From Sipunculus nudus (Eukaryota > Annelida > Sipuncula > Golfingiida > Sipunculidae), in NCBI GenBank assembly GCA_026874595.1, contig CM049320.1, positions 9,985,464 to 10,049,463 on the forward strand: DNA of 64,000 bases, written 5' to 3'. The notes under the pieces were generated by a model. That model made no database searches. It saw nothing but the letters and a program-made list of their open reading frames with translations, and was not told the origin of the DNA. Positions within the stretch are counted from its first letter, which is position 1, and the number at the start of each line of letters is the position of its first letter. Made by a program: the position numbers and the translations under genes. Of this stretch, positions 47,886 to 59,991 are shown one piece after another.

Positions 47886-48858
47886 AAATTAAAATAATTC
47901 TGGATTCAAATTCCAACCTCCATGATATGGCTGTAACTTTCTATGATCTTTTTTTTTAATGTAGACAAGATTCAAGCCCGAGTTATAAAAAATATATTTC
48001 ACCGGGATCGAATACCATATGAAAATAGATAATTTTGCAACTACGCCTTAACTTGCTTTAATTCCTAAAAAAAATTGTCAGTTTTGTTAAAAATAATACG
48101 AAATATTGTATAAAGACCTCGTTATATATCAAACGAGTGTTTTTTTTTTTTATTAAAAAATGGTGCATACTGTCGTGTCTTTTCTGGAAGCTGAATAAAT
48201 TGCAGATATTTAGTCTTCTTGGCAAATGTAACCGAAATATTCACTCTCTCAATTTCTATATATTATATTTATATACAGTATATTCATTGTCATAGAGTCC
48301 ATTTGAGATTTCCTTCCTTATGCTGTGTTGTGGGCCACACAAACTGTCCTGCCTCACAATTGTAAGGAATCAACTAATTAAAACATATAATTGCAATCCA
48401 GATTATTATAGAAATTCAAGTTATGTTCATGAGGAGTTGCCCTAGTCAAACATAATATTTCATCAACTTCCATTGATTCCATTAATTACTTCATTTATAG
48501 GGTCTATTCTGATATATGACGTCCAGTAACTGAAGAATCTTAATCTGTTTGACATAGGCTAGAAAATAGGCTAGAAAACGCTGGTCCATCCGCACAATAT
48601 TTGTTCGTTTTAATTATATTCAAATGTTTATAACTTTGAGGGGACAAGGACATCTGGTAGCACGTCAGACGAGACAGTATTGCAAACAGTGTTATGCAAC
48701 TATTATTCTCTCAGCTTCTGCATATGGCTGCTATTTTTGGTCACCTTTGCTTTGTATAGCAACAGTTTGTATATAGTAGGGATAACATTTTTTCTTAACA
48801 TGAATAAGATAGAGTTCATTAATTTGTACGCAGCGAAAGCCAGAAATCACATAAATTC

Positions 48859-48950
48859 AGAGGCATATACAGGATTTATGAAAGGGGTGTACTGCAGTCG
48901 GCTTGGGTTACGGGGGCGGGGGTGTGCAGCGAATCCGCTGACCAACATAT
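48859..48950. mobile_element. MITE end, CAGGGGCGGAT family, degraded
   Basis: CAGAGGCATATACAGGATTT followed by AAAGGGGTGTAC resembles the family terminus. The far end is not seen. Confidence 0.35.
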
Positions 48951-48956
48951 ATGTAC

Positions 48957-48958
<2 letters not shown>

Positions 48959-49000
<42 letters not shown>
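48959..49000. repeat. (TA)n microsatellite, left flank of miniature LTR element
   Basis: Pure TA ending exactly at TGTTACG. Confidence 0.95.
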
Positions 49001-49004
<4 letters not shown>

Positions 49005-49156
49005 ACGAAGACAAATTATTCAGGGGAAAATACTGGGCCGATCCGGGAGTCGAATCCATGTCGGTGGCGCACAAGCCCGGCGTACCAACCGCTTCGCTAG
49101 AAAAGCAAGCTTCACTAGCTCGACAGTTCGGTCCGCTTTTATGTCACCCCGTAACA
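49001..49156 (-). repeat. tRNA-like LTR, copy T4
   Basis: Complete copy: TGTTACGGGGTGACATAAAA ... GTCTTCGTAACA. A box TAGCGAAGCGGTTGG, B box GATTCGACTCCC and GGATCGGCC are present. The purine-rich AAGAGGGAGTG lies against its 5' edge. Confidence 0.88.
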
Positions 49157-49276
49157 CACTCCCTCTTAAGACCTTTCTGCTATCAGAACAAAACTAATTA
49201 TTCCAGGAGTCACACTTTAGTGAGCTTATTCCCTGGACCATAAAAGTTTACCGTCACGTTGGACGAGCCCCCATTT
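49157..49276 (-). other. Internal region of the miniature element: PBS to polypurine tract
   Basis: 120 bp. PBS TGGGGGCTCGTCC at 49261-49273 (minus), then GTTTTGTTCTGATAGCAGAA-type sequence shared with 15793-15914 and 17349-17406, then TCTTAAGAGGGAGTG. Confidence 0.85.
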
Positions 49277-49382
49277 TGTTACGAAGACAAATTATTCAGG
49301 GGTAAATATTGGGCCGATCCGGGATTCGAACCCATGTCGGCGGCGCACATGTCCGGCATACCAACCGCTCCGCTATAAAAGC
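49277..49382 (-). repeat. tRNA-like LTR, copy T5, 5'-truncated
   Basis: Retains AGCGGTTGGTATGCC, an intact B box (GGTTCGAATCCC) and the CGTAACA end. The first ~50 bp of the LTR and the distal part of the adjoining internal region are deleted together at 49382/49383. Confidence 0.85.
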
Positions 49383-49427
49383 CTGGGCCACGATGTTTTT
49401 TACCCTCACCTTGGACGAGCCCCCATT

Positions 49428-49578
49428 TGTAACAAAGACAAGTTATTCAGGGGAAAATACTGTGCCGATCCGGGAGTCGAGGCATGTCGATGGCGCACAA
49501 GTCCGGCGTACCAACCGCTTCGCTAGAAAAGCAAGCTTCACCGGCGAGACAGTTCGGTCCGCTTTTATTTCACCCCGT

Positions 49579-49582
<4 letters not shown>
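49428..49582 (-). repeat. tRNA-like LTR, copy T6
   Basis: 155 bp, 5' LTR of the array (PBS at 49413-49425 on its 3' side). A box intact; B box degraded (GCCTCGACTCCC). Its 5' end TGTTACGGGG abuts (TA)n at 49583. Confidence 0.87.

Positions 49583-49658
<76 letters not shown>
49583..49658. repeat. (TA)n microsatellite, right flank of miniature LTR element
   Basis: Pure TA starting immediately after CCCCGTAACA. Overlapping open frames of TyrIle repeats are artefacts. Confidence 0.95.
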
Positions 49659-49660
<2 letters not shown>

Positions 49661-50235
49661 TTATGCTTATAACAAGCAGCAGAGTACTTCGATATCCTTG
49701 TAACATTTAATGACTCAAAACAAGGGAAAATGTTTTTCATGTTTTTATATTATTTCATATCATAATTTTCTAAGCAGCTATTTAGAATCTTGAAAGTTAT
49801 TCTGCAATATAACATAGAATGTAGGAGCTGGGGACGGTGGGCGTGGTCCCCTGGTTATCATAGAAAATGGCAATGAATAACTGGCTTTAAGAAATGCTGC
49901 TAACAGATAAGCCAAATTGCCAATGGAGGCATAAGCAAATTTCCCCACGTGGACGTAAACTCAAATAGCCCTATTTACATCTGCCCACGCCTTCTGACGA
50001 CTATAATCACTGATTGTGCTTCTGCCAAGGACCACATTTTTTAAGACCCAGTTCTGAATTTAATACTAGGTGTAGTATTTACTATGTTGTTCTCTCGTGT
50101 GCTCTAAACATTTAGAGGGTTATTAACACGACGCTAAGTAATATAAACCCGCAATCAGTGCAAGGTTTGGGTTTTGCATTCTGCCGTCATTATTGACATT
50201 AATCATCTCCGCGTATCGTGACGTACAGATATACC

Positions 50236-50239
<4 letters not shown>

Positions 50240-50284
<45 letters not shown>
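50240..50284. repeat. (TA)n microsatellite
   Basis: Pure TA tract. Confidence 0.95.
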
Positions 50285-50288
<4 letters not shown>

Positions 50289-51708
50289 AATTGCTGAATA
50301 TCGAACACAGTTGAGATATTTTAGTAGTAAACATCCATTGCAAGTTTCATAAAATTTTATTAATTACTATTACGTCATCGCGGCGACACCACAAAGAATT
50401 CTGGTGACCTGTGAGCTCATTATACATGTACGGCTTTTAATCAGATCATCCCACTCAGGCGGGCTAATTAATTGGCAAATATTCATTGACTTAAAATTTT
50501 CATAAAACCTTTCAAAATTCCAGTAAGTTTTCCCGTCCACAGCAAAGGTGAACGGGCATTCAGACGCAAGCATACAGACGGACGGGCAGCGGTTATTTCC
50601 GAACCCCCTCACAGACTCGATTATTTCAAAGACAACAACACTGTATTTAGATTATATAGGTTTCTGTCTACTACACGTTGGATATCGTTGTTAATCGTAG
50701 GGAATCTGTCATTTTTACAAACTCATCGAAGGCTATATCGTAGCACCATTTCGACCCCAGCGTCAGAGTGCCTTTACATAATATGACGATGACCCTACTG
50801 TAACACTAAACAAGGACACAATAATTTTCCTTACTTTGGACAAAACTTTTTTTCTCTCGCGAAATAATAGAGAGTTTCGAAAGTGAAGCCAAGCAGTTTC
50901 TTTAGCCCAATGTTTTGCTGTATTTTGCTGAATTTTGCGTATGCGTTTCCATGCGTTGCTTTTTTTTTCATGTTCCCCCTCGATTATACGAACAATTGTT
51001 ATTGTAATGTCCAAAATTTTTCAACGCGGTTACGCCCACAACGCGAACGAAAACGCGAGGGTGGAAAACGCTATAGAGTGTCGGCCGATACTCACTTTTG
51101 CATCTAATCGATACTAAAGGGCCTAATGAGATAGGATATCGCAGGAAAACAATTGCATTACATGTGGGGCGTGTTTCAAAGACCTTCCATGAAAAACATT
51201 TTCCCTGGAAGCCACATTGTCATTTACCTGATACTGGGTAAAGAAAGGGTATCCTGCTTCAATAACTAATATTTCCCACAAATAAATGTTACTTACCTGT
51301 CTTATTATAAGGTCACCCAGATTTGACGCGTGAGAAGAGTGTTTCTTGTTCAGGCTGATGTAGGCGACACATCTATAGACCTTTTAATCCATTTTGACGA
51401 TTAAAAAATAGACACCTCAACAGAAGTTGACAAAATTGTTGAAAATACAAAAAAAAAAACTTAGCAAAATATTCTTTGTAATCTACATGTAATGAGTCAA
51501 CATTTGTACAAATGAAAAATTAACATGGATGGTTGAGTTTATCTATGGTGGCAAAACATAAATGAAATGATTATCACTGTATTTATGTAGGATTTAAACA
51601 CGGATATGTGTAGACGCGGCTGCACTATGTATTAGGCCAAAAGGGGTGACGAATGGTGTCTAGTAATATAACAGAGTTGAACTCATAATTTACCAATTAT
51701 TTTGATTA

Positions 51709-51858
51709 TTTATTCTTTGTATAAAAAAGATGTGTGATTATTTAACTTACAAATTTCACAATTGCATGAGGAGGTTTTGTTAATTTATTCTTTGTATAAA
51801 AAGCAATACGATTCTTTTGCTTACAAATTCCACATTGATTTGTATGAGGGCGTTTTGA
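51709..51858. repeat. 75-bp tandem duplication
   Basis: TTTATTCTTTGTATAAAA at 51709 and 51784, each followed by CTTACAAATTYCACA and TGAGGRSGTTTTG. Confidence 0.85.
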
Positions 51859-52092
51859 CCATATTAAGATCTTTGCAAACACCAATTATTAAAGCGTGTT
51901 CAATCCGCATACACTGACTTCTTGTATATACTGTTAATATAGCGTTTATATAAAGAGAGTCTACTTTGAAGTCCAGCCGATGTTGCTGACGATCTTACTA
52001 AGTAACTTCCGACCAAAGTGAGTGTGAAAACTCTTTGGTCTTATTTTAACCTATTATCCACCTGTTTTCTGTATCCGTGAAAGAATAGATCG

Positions 52093-52124
52093 AGGAGGTT
52101 AAAATTAATCTAATTTAACCTCCT
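52093..52124. repeat. Inverted repeat (14-bp stem)
   Basis: AGGAGGTTAAAATTA pairs with TAATTTAACCTCCT around ATC, with one unpaired base. Confidence 0.8.
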
Positions 52125-52510
52125 TAGTTTGAAGAAAGTTTAAGTATTTATTAAGAAACGTCGTAGAAAGATTCGTTTAGTCCCACCGTAAGAGTGGAAG
52201 GAACAATGGTATAAATCACCACAGACGTTTCCGGACAATAAGGGATTTGTTTGCTTACTGCAGGTTTGCAGTAAGAACTTTATTGTATACAATGAAATAT
52301 TTTTTTTAATCTTCCAGTTCTGCTATATGCGAAGTTACTTACATGTTAGAAATAAGTCGCTTTTCTTTTTATATTGGGGGGGGGGGGGCAGTTTATATGT
52401 GTTGTGCCGCATGCGTCAGCCAGAAAATCATTAGCAGATAATTCCATTTATTTATGATAGCCTACGACAGTTAAAATAAGCGGCACCAGGGATCTTAATA
52501 CGAATTACAG

Positions 52511-52570
52511 TATAATTAAAGTAAATAATGTTTAACTAAGTATAATTAAAGTAAATAATGTTTAACTAAG
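52511..52570. repeat. Perfect 30-bp tandem duplication
   Basis: TATAATTAAAGTAAATAATG plus TTTAACTAAG, twice without a mismatch, suggesting a recent slip or copy-number polymorphism. Confidence 0.95.
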
Positions 52571-52810
52571 AATAATCTATAAAACCCCAAGGTTAATGGG
52601 TTCAAACATTTTTATGAATCGTCAGGAATATGTTTTTAATTGCCCTTGGTTGGTAGGTCGGTTCGTCATTTGGTCCGATTGTGAACTTTATTCAAAGAGA
52701 TATGAACGGATGTTTCCCACATTTTGTAGAGGGTTGCGTAACATCAAAAACACTCCACTTAAATTGTAGAAGTAATCTGGTTCTTTTTCCATGTTCTTAA
52801 CTGGTCCAAG

Positions 52811-52852
52811 ATCAGTTTATGATGTCCGAGATCTGTTTATGATGTCCGAGTT
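52811..52852. repeat. ~20-bp tandem duplication
   Basis: GATCAGTTTATGATGTCCGA followed at once by GATCTGTTTATGATGTCCGA; one mismatch. Confidence 0.9.
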
Positions 52853-53803
52853 CTGGTAACAGGGCCCTTCTTTGTATTCTGGCGGGAAGAGCTGACCAGT
52901 TATGCAACCATCGAAACGATGAATGGGCGCACATTTCTCTGGACTCTTTTTTACCTGTTTACTCCCATGTCTTTGAACAAGCCGAACTTTGTTTAGGATT
53001 CTGGTTATGTTTTGGATCTGGTGATCCATAAAATTGGCGGAGGTTTGTATGCGGTTTCATACTGCTTCTTAAAGATTTTTAAAAATTTTACCTTCATTGA
53101 AGTATGTTTACAGGAGGGGCAATCTCTTCTTTCTGTTGTTTCGTCCCGTTGTCCTTGAATAAAAGAATTAGCAGATTATGTCTGTGAGACACGGTTTTTC
53201 GAACTTAATCCGGATACTATGTTATAACCGACCGTAATGAAAGGGGCCGATCCGAAACTGACGCCAATGAACTAAAGATAATTACAAGAACCTTTATAAA
53301 TCTATGGCAGAAAACGCCAATCTCAACGCACAGAGTCTGTTAGTTTTGTTTATATCCGTGTGTTTATAACATGTGGGGGCCCGCGAAAATTATTCGACAC
53401 ATTCAACACGGGTATCCGGCGCCATTTCAGACGAAGCAGAATTTTTTCAAAGGGCTTTCTGCAACTAGTGACCTTTCAATTTCCACACATATGTAACACA
53501 TTCGTAACTTCTTTAATTAGGGTTTCGGAAGAGAAAGGTCTATGGCGTAAATGTGGCCCTGTTCGTTTTTTTCTATGAGGATGAAGAATCTTCATAAAGC
53601 TGTTATACCCACGGTGCTAGAAACAAGTCACTCGTCACAAAATTTAGTTGATATGTGGGTTGTCTTAGGACTTTAATTCTTTATCTTGGAGTCTTCCGAG
53701 GGGATTGAACCAGGGACTATCAGTTCTGTAGTCCAATCGGTTTCATGTCTCAACGTCGGGAGAGTTCGACTCCCAGCCGAGATCGGTTAAAAAGTCACGA
53801 TTG

Positions 53804-53819
53804 CCCCCCCCCCCCCCCC
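53804..53819. repeat. Poly(C) run
   Basis: 16 C residues. Comparable runs lie at 20282-20299 (G18), 23162-23183 (C22) and 52376-52388 (G13). Lengths are likely unreliable. Confidence 0.9.
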
Positions 53820-55262
53820 TCCAGGATGAGCGCTTTGCAAGCTTTATTTCAAGGCTGTGTCCCGCAGCCGTTTATAAATGACAAACACGTCCAACTTGGG
53901 GGGGGGGGGTCCATCAAGGTTATGAGTCAGCAAAGGGGATGGTTCTACACACCCATAAGCCGAGGCCGCTGTAGATTCCGGGCAGGAGCGACACCAGGAA
54001 AGACATGAGACAGCTTGATTTATATACTACTTTTTTTAAAATTAAAATTGTATTCTTTAATTTGAAAATTGTCATGAAGTGTCCGTAGAAATCTTATTTT
54101 ATTTGTTCAATATTCAGCAGTATATAAGCAAATTATATTTATTTATTTTTAAATTGTCAAAAATTGTCCAAATAAATCTGATATAATTTGTTTGATATTC
54201 AAGAATATTTAAATATATTAAGAAAATAGTTGAAAACTGAAATCGTAATCTCAACCAAAGTGCCAGTTACTTTTTACCTCTGACAAAGCAATGTCAATTA
54301 GCAACCTTAGACAGCTAGAGTACGTACATTAAGATGATGTGAGCCGCATTTGAACTCAACATTGCACCGACATATGTTGCGTAGCCACGTTGCAATCCTA
54401 CCTTACACAAGCAGTTTAACCAGGTTAATATTATCACGAACTCCAGTATAATTGGACAGGTCTTCAGCTATTTAACAAAGATAATAGCCCTGGAGTTCGT
54501 GTAGTGGATGATGCATGATGAAACGAGAAAACAACACAATGATATCCCTTAATTTTCCGCCGATGCCCAGGTTTTAATTAACGCCTCGACAATAATCTGA
54601 CCAATTAAAATGTTAGAGCGGTCAGGCGTCCATCTTTGGCTTGTCACAAATCATTAATTTACTCCCGAGCAAGAGGCTTCAATTACCCAACACTCAAGCC
54701 ACGTTCAATTGACCATACGTACATCACGCGCCAGCATTTGGCCATTCAGTGTAGGCCAAACTATATCTTGCCGAATCTTTTGGTGAAAGACAATGCTAAC
54801 TGGTGGATCCATTTTACGACAATGCTATTTTCAAATGTGAAGCAAATAGGAGAAATTCTAATCATGTTAGTCATCGTTAGCAAATACAAAATAACATAAA
54901 TTACATAATTAACAGAATATTAAATTATTTTCGGGAAATTCTGTTATGATTTTATCATTGATGTGTGGATTATTGCACATTTATTGTTTCATGTGTTTTG
55001 TTCATTTATCACACTTTAAAATGATTTGTCTGTTATGTATCCTATATAAGTTATGAATTATGTATTCTGTGATTGCCGCTTTAGTCCAGGACCCTACAAA
55101 AACATTCATGCTGAATAAATCTTTTTGGTGAATACATATTATAAAGAAGTAAATAAATAAAGATTACTTGTAAATACATTAGGCAATGTTCTATTACTGC
55201 TATACTACCACCAAGAACTAGTTTAACCAATCCTGCAACTATTATTACCACTACAACTGCCT

Positions 55263-55263
55263 T

Positions 55264-55298
<35 letters not shown>

Positions 55299-55450
55299 AA
55301 ACTACTACTATTACTTTTACTACTACTGCTACTACTACTACAACTACTGCTACTTCTACAAATACTACTTCTACTAGTACTACTGTTAGTCCTGCTACTA
55401 CTATAACTACTACCACTACTACTTCTACTACTACTACTTCTACTACTACT
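55263..55450. repeat. (TAC)n microsatellite, interrupted
   Basis: About 190 bp of ACT/TAC triplets with TTC, TGC and GTC variants. The poly-Val, poly-Ser and similar frames over it are artefacts. Confidence 0.95.
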
Positions 55451-56034
55451 ATACACTACTTACACAGCGGTTATACACTACAGTCGTTCCATAACACGGT
55501 CGTTTTAACCGTTGCTTTGTTTAGCAAGATTTTCGGGGACTCGACATCTGGACTGGTACAGGAACATTTTATGTTTGCAACGTAAGACTCGGGTTTGACT
55601 CTCTTACTAAGAATTCCCTGTAATGTCCAATACTTGTCCATAGCTTATCAACAAACTAGCTTATGGCAGCAGTGATAATCGAAGAAACATTCGTGCACTG
55701 TGATATGTATAAGGGAGGTCGGAAAAATAAAATATGTATTTGCTTTGTACTTTCTGGTTATATAAATACATATATTTCTGACGTGGCATATGTTTTTCTG
55801 TTCTTTGGGATGAATTCTTCATATAAATTTTCGCTGTATTTCAGCGGGAAAAATCCCTTAAACTGAAAATGTACTTTCGCCAGATAAACTAAATACGATG
55901 TACTCATTGTTTTTAATGTCACCTTGTACCGCAGCATCTATCTAATATCAAGGCTGTTGCACGTGATTAAGCCGAAATCATTTTTGCCAAACTGATCCAA
56001 ATCATACCAAAATCAACAGTCCACAGTAGTCAAA

Positions 56035-56206
56035 AGCACGATCGGATCCAGGGTTTAGGAAAAAGAGGGGTCTAACCAAGGAGCACTGATGACAACACGT
56101 AAAAAAGGTCCCTTGGGCTGGAAAAGGGGAGGGGCAGGCAACAGAAATTGGTCTGAAACCCTTAAAAAGTTTACACCCCCTGTACCCTCTCTGGATCCGC
56201 TTCTCG
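56035..56206. mobile_element. MITE, CAGGGGCGGATCCAGG family, both ends
   Basis: GCACGATCGGATCCAGGGTT at the left, CTCTCTGGATCCGCTTCTCG at the right: imperfect inverted ends around ~130 bp. The interior shares ACCAAGGAGCACTGATGA with the copy at 18643. Confidence 0.65.
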
Positions 56207-56980
56207 AAACTGTTCACACGCCGTCTGAACAAGAACACGTGCCCAAAATACGGTATAAGTTTGCAAGCCCTTATTTGATTGGTCAAATAACCAATATCCT
56301 TATGACAATGCTATACGTTTCATTTAAAATAAAAGCTCATGTGTTTCGGCTTCACGGGTATTATACGGGTGTCATTAGACAGACTCCTTTGTGTGATTTA
56401 TTCGCAATGAAATAGACATGAGTGTGGTTTAAAAAGAAAGGTGTCTGACAGCGAAGCTGCCGGAGCCTTGTTGATAGGATGATATACCTTTGTTCCAAAA
56501 CTAGTAATCTGGCCGCCTATAAAACCTTTGGGTTTTGCTACGCATATGGAAAAAAAACAAGGTCCTTGAATCTAAAATGCTTCCAAGTTGATTAAAACGC
56601 CTCGATAGTAGCAGTCGATCAAACTCAGGCCATAGTTGATGATATGATAGCTTCGAGACTTGGAGCCTGTAAGATTTTGTTTCTCAGTGTACTTTCATCT
56701 TGGTGAAATATTTCACATGGCGAAAAACTTGTAGTTTTCCACACCCAGTCATCCTGATAGTAATATTCTTCTCTCTACACAAATTCTATAAGAAGTTGAA
56801 TTATAAATAACATTAAAATACGATTTGTTTGTTATTACAGTCAACATTACAATTAAAATTAATATGACGAATTTCGATTTATCGTTAAATAATAATCTCA
56901 AAATTTTAGATTTTTATGATGCAAGGAAAAAGTTGAGAAAGCATTCTGCAGTATCCGTTACGGAGCCACTGTAGAAACAT

Positions 56981-57241
56981 GGATGCTAGATTTATTTTGC
57001 GTTCCCTCGCGATCATTTCGCATCCCCTCGCGATCTCTTCGGGTTCCCTCGCAATCTTTTTCCTCGCGATCTTCATATCTCAATATCTCGTTGAAGTAAT
57101 AGGTTAATTGGTATTGTAAGGGAACGCTAGGGAACACGAAAAGATGGCGAGGGAAAGCGGAAAGATCAAGAGGGATTGCGAACAGATCGCGAGGGAAAGC
57201 GAAAAAAATCGCGATATTAACCAAAATAATTCTAGCACCCA
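56981..57241. mobile_element. Foldback (hairpin) element built of TTCCCTCGCGATC units
   Basis: Ends GGATGCTAGATTTATTTTG and (reverse) GGGTGCTAGAATTATTTTG are inverted. Each arm carries three or four ~20-25-bp subrepeats with TCCCTCGCGATC in the left arm and GATCGCGAGGGAAAGCG in the right. The centre (57080-57112) is unique AT-rich sequence. The 94-codon open frame across it reads the subrepeats and is not taken as a gene. Confidence 0.85.
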
Positions 57242-59920
57242 TATCCGTTCAGGGGATCCGTAAGCAGTAATTACGATTGGCTTGCTAAAGTATTTACAAC
57301 AAGAGTGTGCCCCCTCCGCACAGTGGTAAATGAGTAAAAATGCAAGGGGGCGACAGGAAGCAGTGTAATGAAAATCCTTCTATTGTGGCTAGCGCTGCCT
57401 GGTTTGTGTGCGTCCTATGGACCTAAATAAGTCAAAAGAATGATGGCCCGAAGGACCAGAAAGGCAAAGTATATAGTCAGAGGAGACTGACATTGCAAGT
57501 GGAATGAGGATATTAACCCAATCTTTTTTCTTCTATTCCCGACGTAAATATTTGGTCTAGAAGTCTTGAAAGGGTGTATGGCCTTCGTTTAGAATTTGTT
57601 GCTCAAATATAAATTCTGTTAAACAGAAGTGAAGCTTTCATGTTTTACACATCGGACGGTAGGCACCAGCACATTGCAAAAAATAAACAAATCCTGTCAC
57701 GCTCTCAGCAGTGGGAGACAATCACAGACGATTTGTCGTTTTCTTGTGGTTTCTTTAAACTACTTCTTTGGTAAATAGGTCGCACCCGTCAAATTGTCCA
57801 AAGGTTGCCCGAGCGAAAGTATTGAGACTTTACATTGTCTGAATGGAGATTTTATTGGGTTAAAAGTCTGTACTCGAAAGGGAGAACCTCTTAAGTTTGA
57901 CGGTCGTCCATAACTTGCTCACTAGGCGTTTACAGCCTTAATGTGTCGCCTATACGGCGCTTGGGGATGGAACCGTCACAAAATGGGGTTGCGGGCTTAG
58001 GAGGTGATTTTGTTGGTTGTGAAACCGTCTTCAGGTGCGGTTTATCCCTGACAACCTTGTAGTTATAGTTATAGCACGTTCTTTTGTTTCGTGTTATAAC
58101 TCGTGTTGTTCCGAGCGTCTACACTGCCAACTTAACACGCCGATGGGGTCTTGCCATCGGGTGCAACAGTAAGTACCCAGAAAAGCCAAGCTATGCAATT
58201 CTCCAAGGAGCGCTACATAGGTGAAATGTGCACACTACCAATCGATTCAGCTTTTATATTATACAAGCTTGACGGGTATACGATCGTTTCTACTCAACTG
58301 GCAACATCTTATGCTCGCCCAGGGAGGGTAGCCAACATTTTGTCACACATTGTGTTTCTAAAGTATTGCTGACAAATAGCCGTGGCTTTTAAAAAGCCGG
58401 CCCTATCGTGTTAAAACTGGAGGATATTGCCCCGTAAGTAAGTGGATGACTGCTTTAAAATGACATTACTTCAAACATCAGAACTCCCGTAACGTTATCA
58501 TTCTTTTCTGTTAATATTAAAGCATGGCTATTGCATGATTGCGAGCATTATGCTCTCTTTATACATGTATGTTAACATATAGGTGTGTGTGGCATTCCAG
58601 ATTGAAAAACACGAAAAATAATTTTATTCTGCCAAGAATCAATCAATAACTTCAATATTCTTTAATGTCACTTTAAAACTAGGGAAACGGTCGCCTTTAA
58701 GAGAGCGAAAAAAGAATCTGGGTAGAAAATATACCGATCCACCCTGAATTTTACCTGACTCTCTCATTTTTTTTTAAAGTTTGCTTTTATTGCCTCTTCT
58801 TTAAATATATTAATATTTATGTATTACGGGACTTTCTTGACAGTTTTCTATTTGTATAACCAAATAACAAGATTGTTTGTGCAACATGTAAATTAAAACG
58901 TAATATCATCTTATTATATGTAGATTGAAACAAAATCCAATTAATCGCATTAAAGTGTCCCCAAACGTATCCCCGTAAAACTGTTCACATAAGCACTCAT
59001 ATGCAAGTGGCCTTTTTCATTCGGGTTTAAAAATGAAAATGACATTGTTTAACAAGGAGTTTCTTACCGGAAATCAGACTTGTAATAATGTAATATTTAA
59101 GGTGTCTAAAAACACATTTAAAGGAAACATTTAAAATAAGACACATTGCGTCATAGTCTAAAATAACCTGGATAACAAAGACTGGTTGTGAGAGACTTTT
59201 TGTCACTTGGTCACTTGCACGTAAAAAATAACCTTTATTATAAACAGTCATCAGAGAAGGTGAAGTATGCCGGTGGAAGTACTGCGTGATATGCGAGACC
59301 TGATTGTCAATGGCGTCAATTTATCTTCCAGGAAGGATGCGGGGTTGACACACACACACATATATACCTTTATGGATGATACATTTCGAATATTTATACT
59401 TAATCATATTTCAAATATATCAAAATTAAGTATAAGGTTTTAGAAAATATGATATTATGTTTTCAGTAGAAGTAAATTCTGAACCAGGTTTAGATATAAC
59501 ATTTCACTGAAAAATCATAAAGGGAACCAAAGTTCCATTTGTTTGGTGGGGGATAACAATTACGAACCCTCCCCCCCCCCTTTGCCAATACGTGGGATAT
59601 TTACCCCCCCCCCCCCTTATATTAACGCCCCTGCTGATTGTCATATGAGAGTGAATTGTTTTTAAACTTTCGGTATTTTTTTAAAGAAACAATCTTTTAG
59701 AAGCTATGATATATAACATTCAATAATAGGTTCATAACAAAGACGAAGCAACAACAACAAAAACATGATTTTGTTGAATGTCGAGGAGTTTGCATATGGC
59801 AGATTTAACGGCCCTCCACCAAAATGGACGGCATATCCCGCTATTTGGATAAGGCGAACCATTGCGTTTACGAACAACTCATTCAGACTTTTTCACCGAG
59901 AAAGACAGGCATTCTTGTAT

Positions 59921-59924
<4 letters not shown>
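57242..59924. other. Unique sequence, no gene recognised
   Basis: 57780-58440 is GC-balanced with open frames but no features I recognise. C runs at 59569-59580 and 59605-59617 and a short (CA)n at 59350 are present. Confidence 0.4.
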
Positions 59925-59973
<49 letters not shown>

Positions 59974-59991
59974 CATAGAGAGAGAGAGAGA
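59925..59991. repeat. (GA)n microsatellite
   Basis: GA dinucleotides interrupted once by TACATA. Confidence 0.95.

Larger units (their letters stand above)
49001..49582 (-). mobile_element. Miniature LTR retrotransposon array (TRIM-like) with tRNA-like LTRs
   Basis: Read on the minus strand: LTR (49582-49428), PBS, a deleted internal stub, a truncated LTR (49382-49277), PBS, a 120-bp internal region, a purine-rich tract, LTR (49156-49001). LTRs are ~156 bp with 7-bp inverted ends TGTTACG/CGTAACA. Both PBS copies read TGGGGGCTCGTCC, 2-3 nt from the LTR end, complementary to the 3' part of tRNA-Pro. There is no coding capacity. (TA)n tracts bound both sides. The structure meets the usual criteria for a terminal-repeat retrotransposon in miniature; the tRNA-like promoter inside the LTR is the unusual part. 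Confidence 0.82.

Noticed and set aside
48959-49658. Several 60-190 codon open frames rich in alternating Tyr-Ile
   Set aside because: They are (TA)n microsatellites read as TAT-ATA codons and span LTR repeats; not genes. The same holds at 17863, 23627, 41065, 46261, 50123 and 62039.
50370-50612. 80-codon minus-strand frame with several cysteines
   Set aside because: No family resemblance; part of it (GTCCGTCTG-type sequence) resembles the dispersed array element.
55081-55456. Open frames of poly-Val and poly-Ser
   Set aside because: They are translations of the (TAC)n microsatellite.
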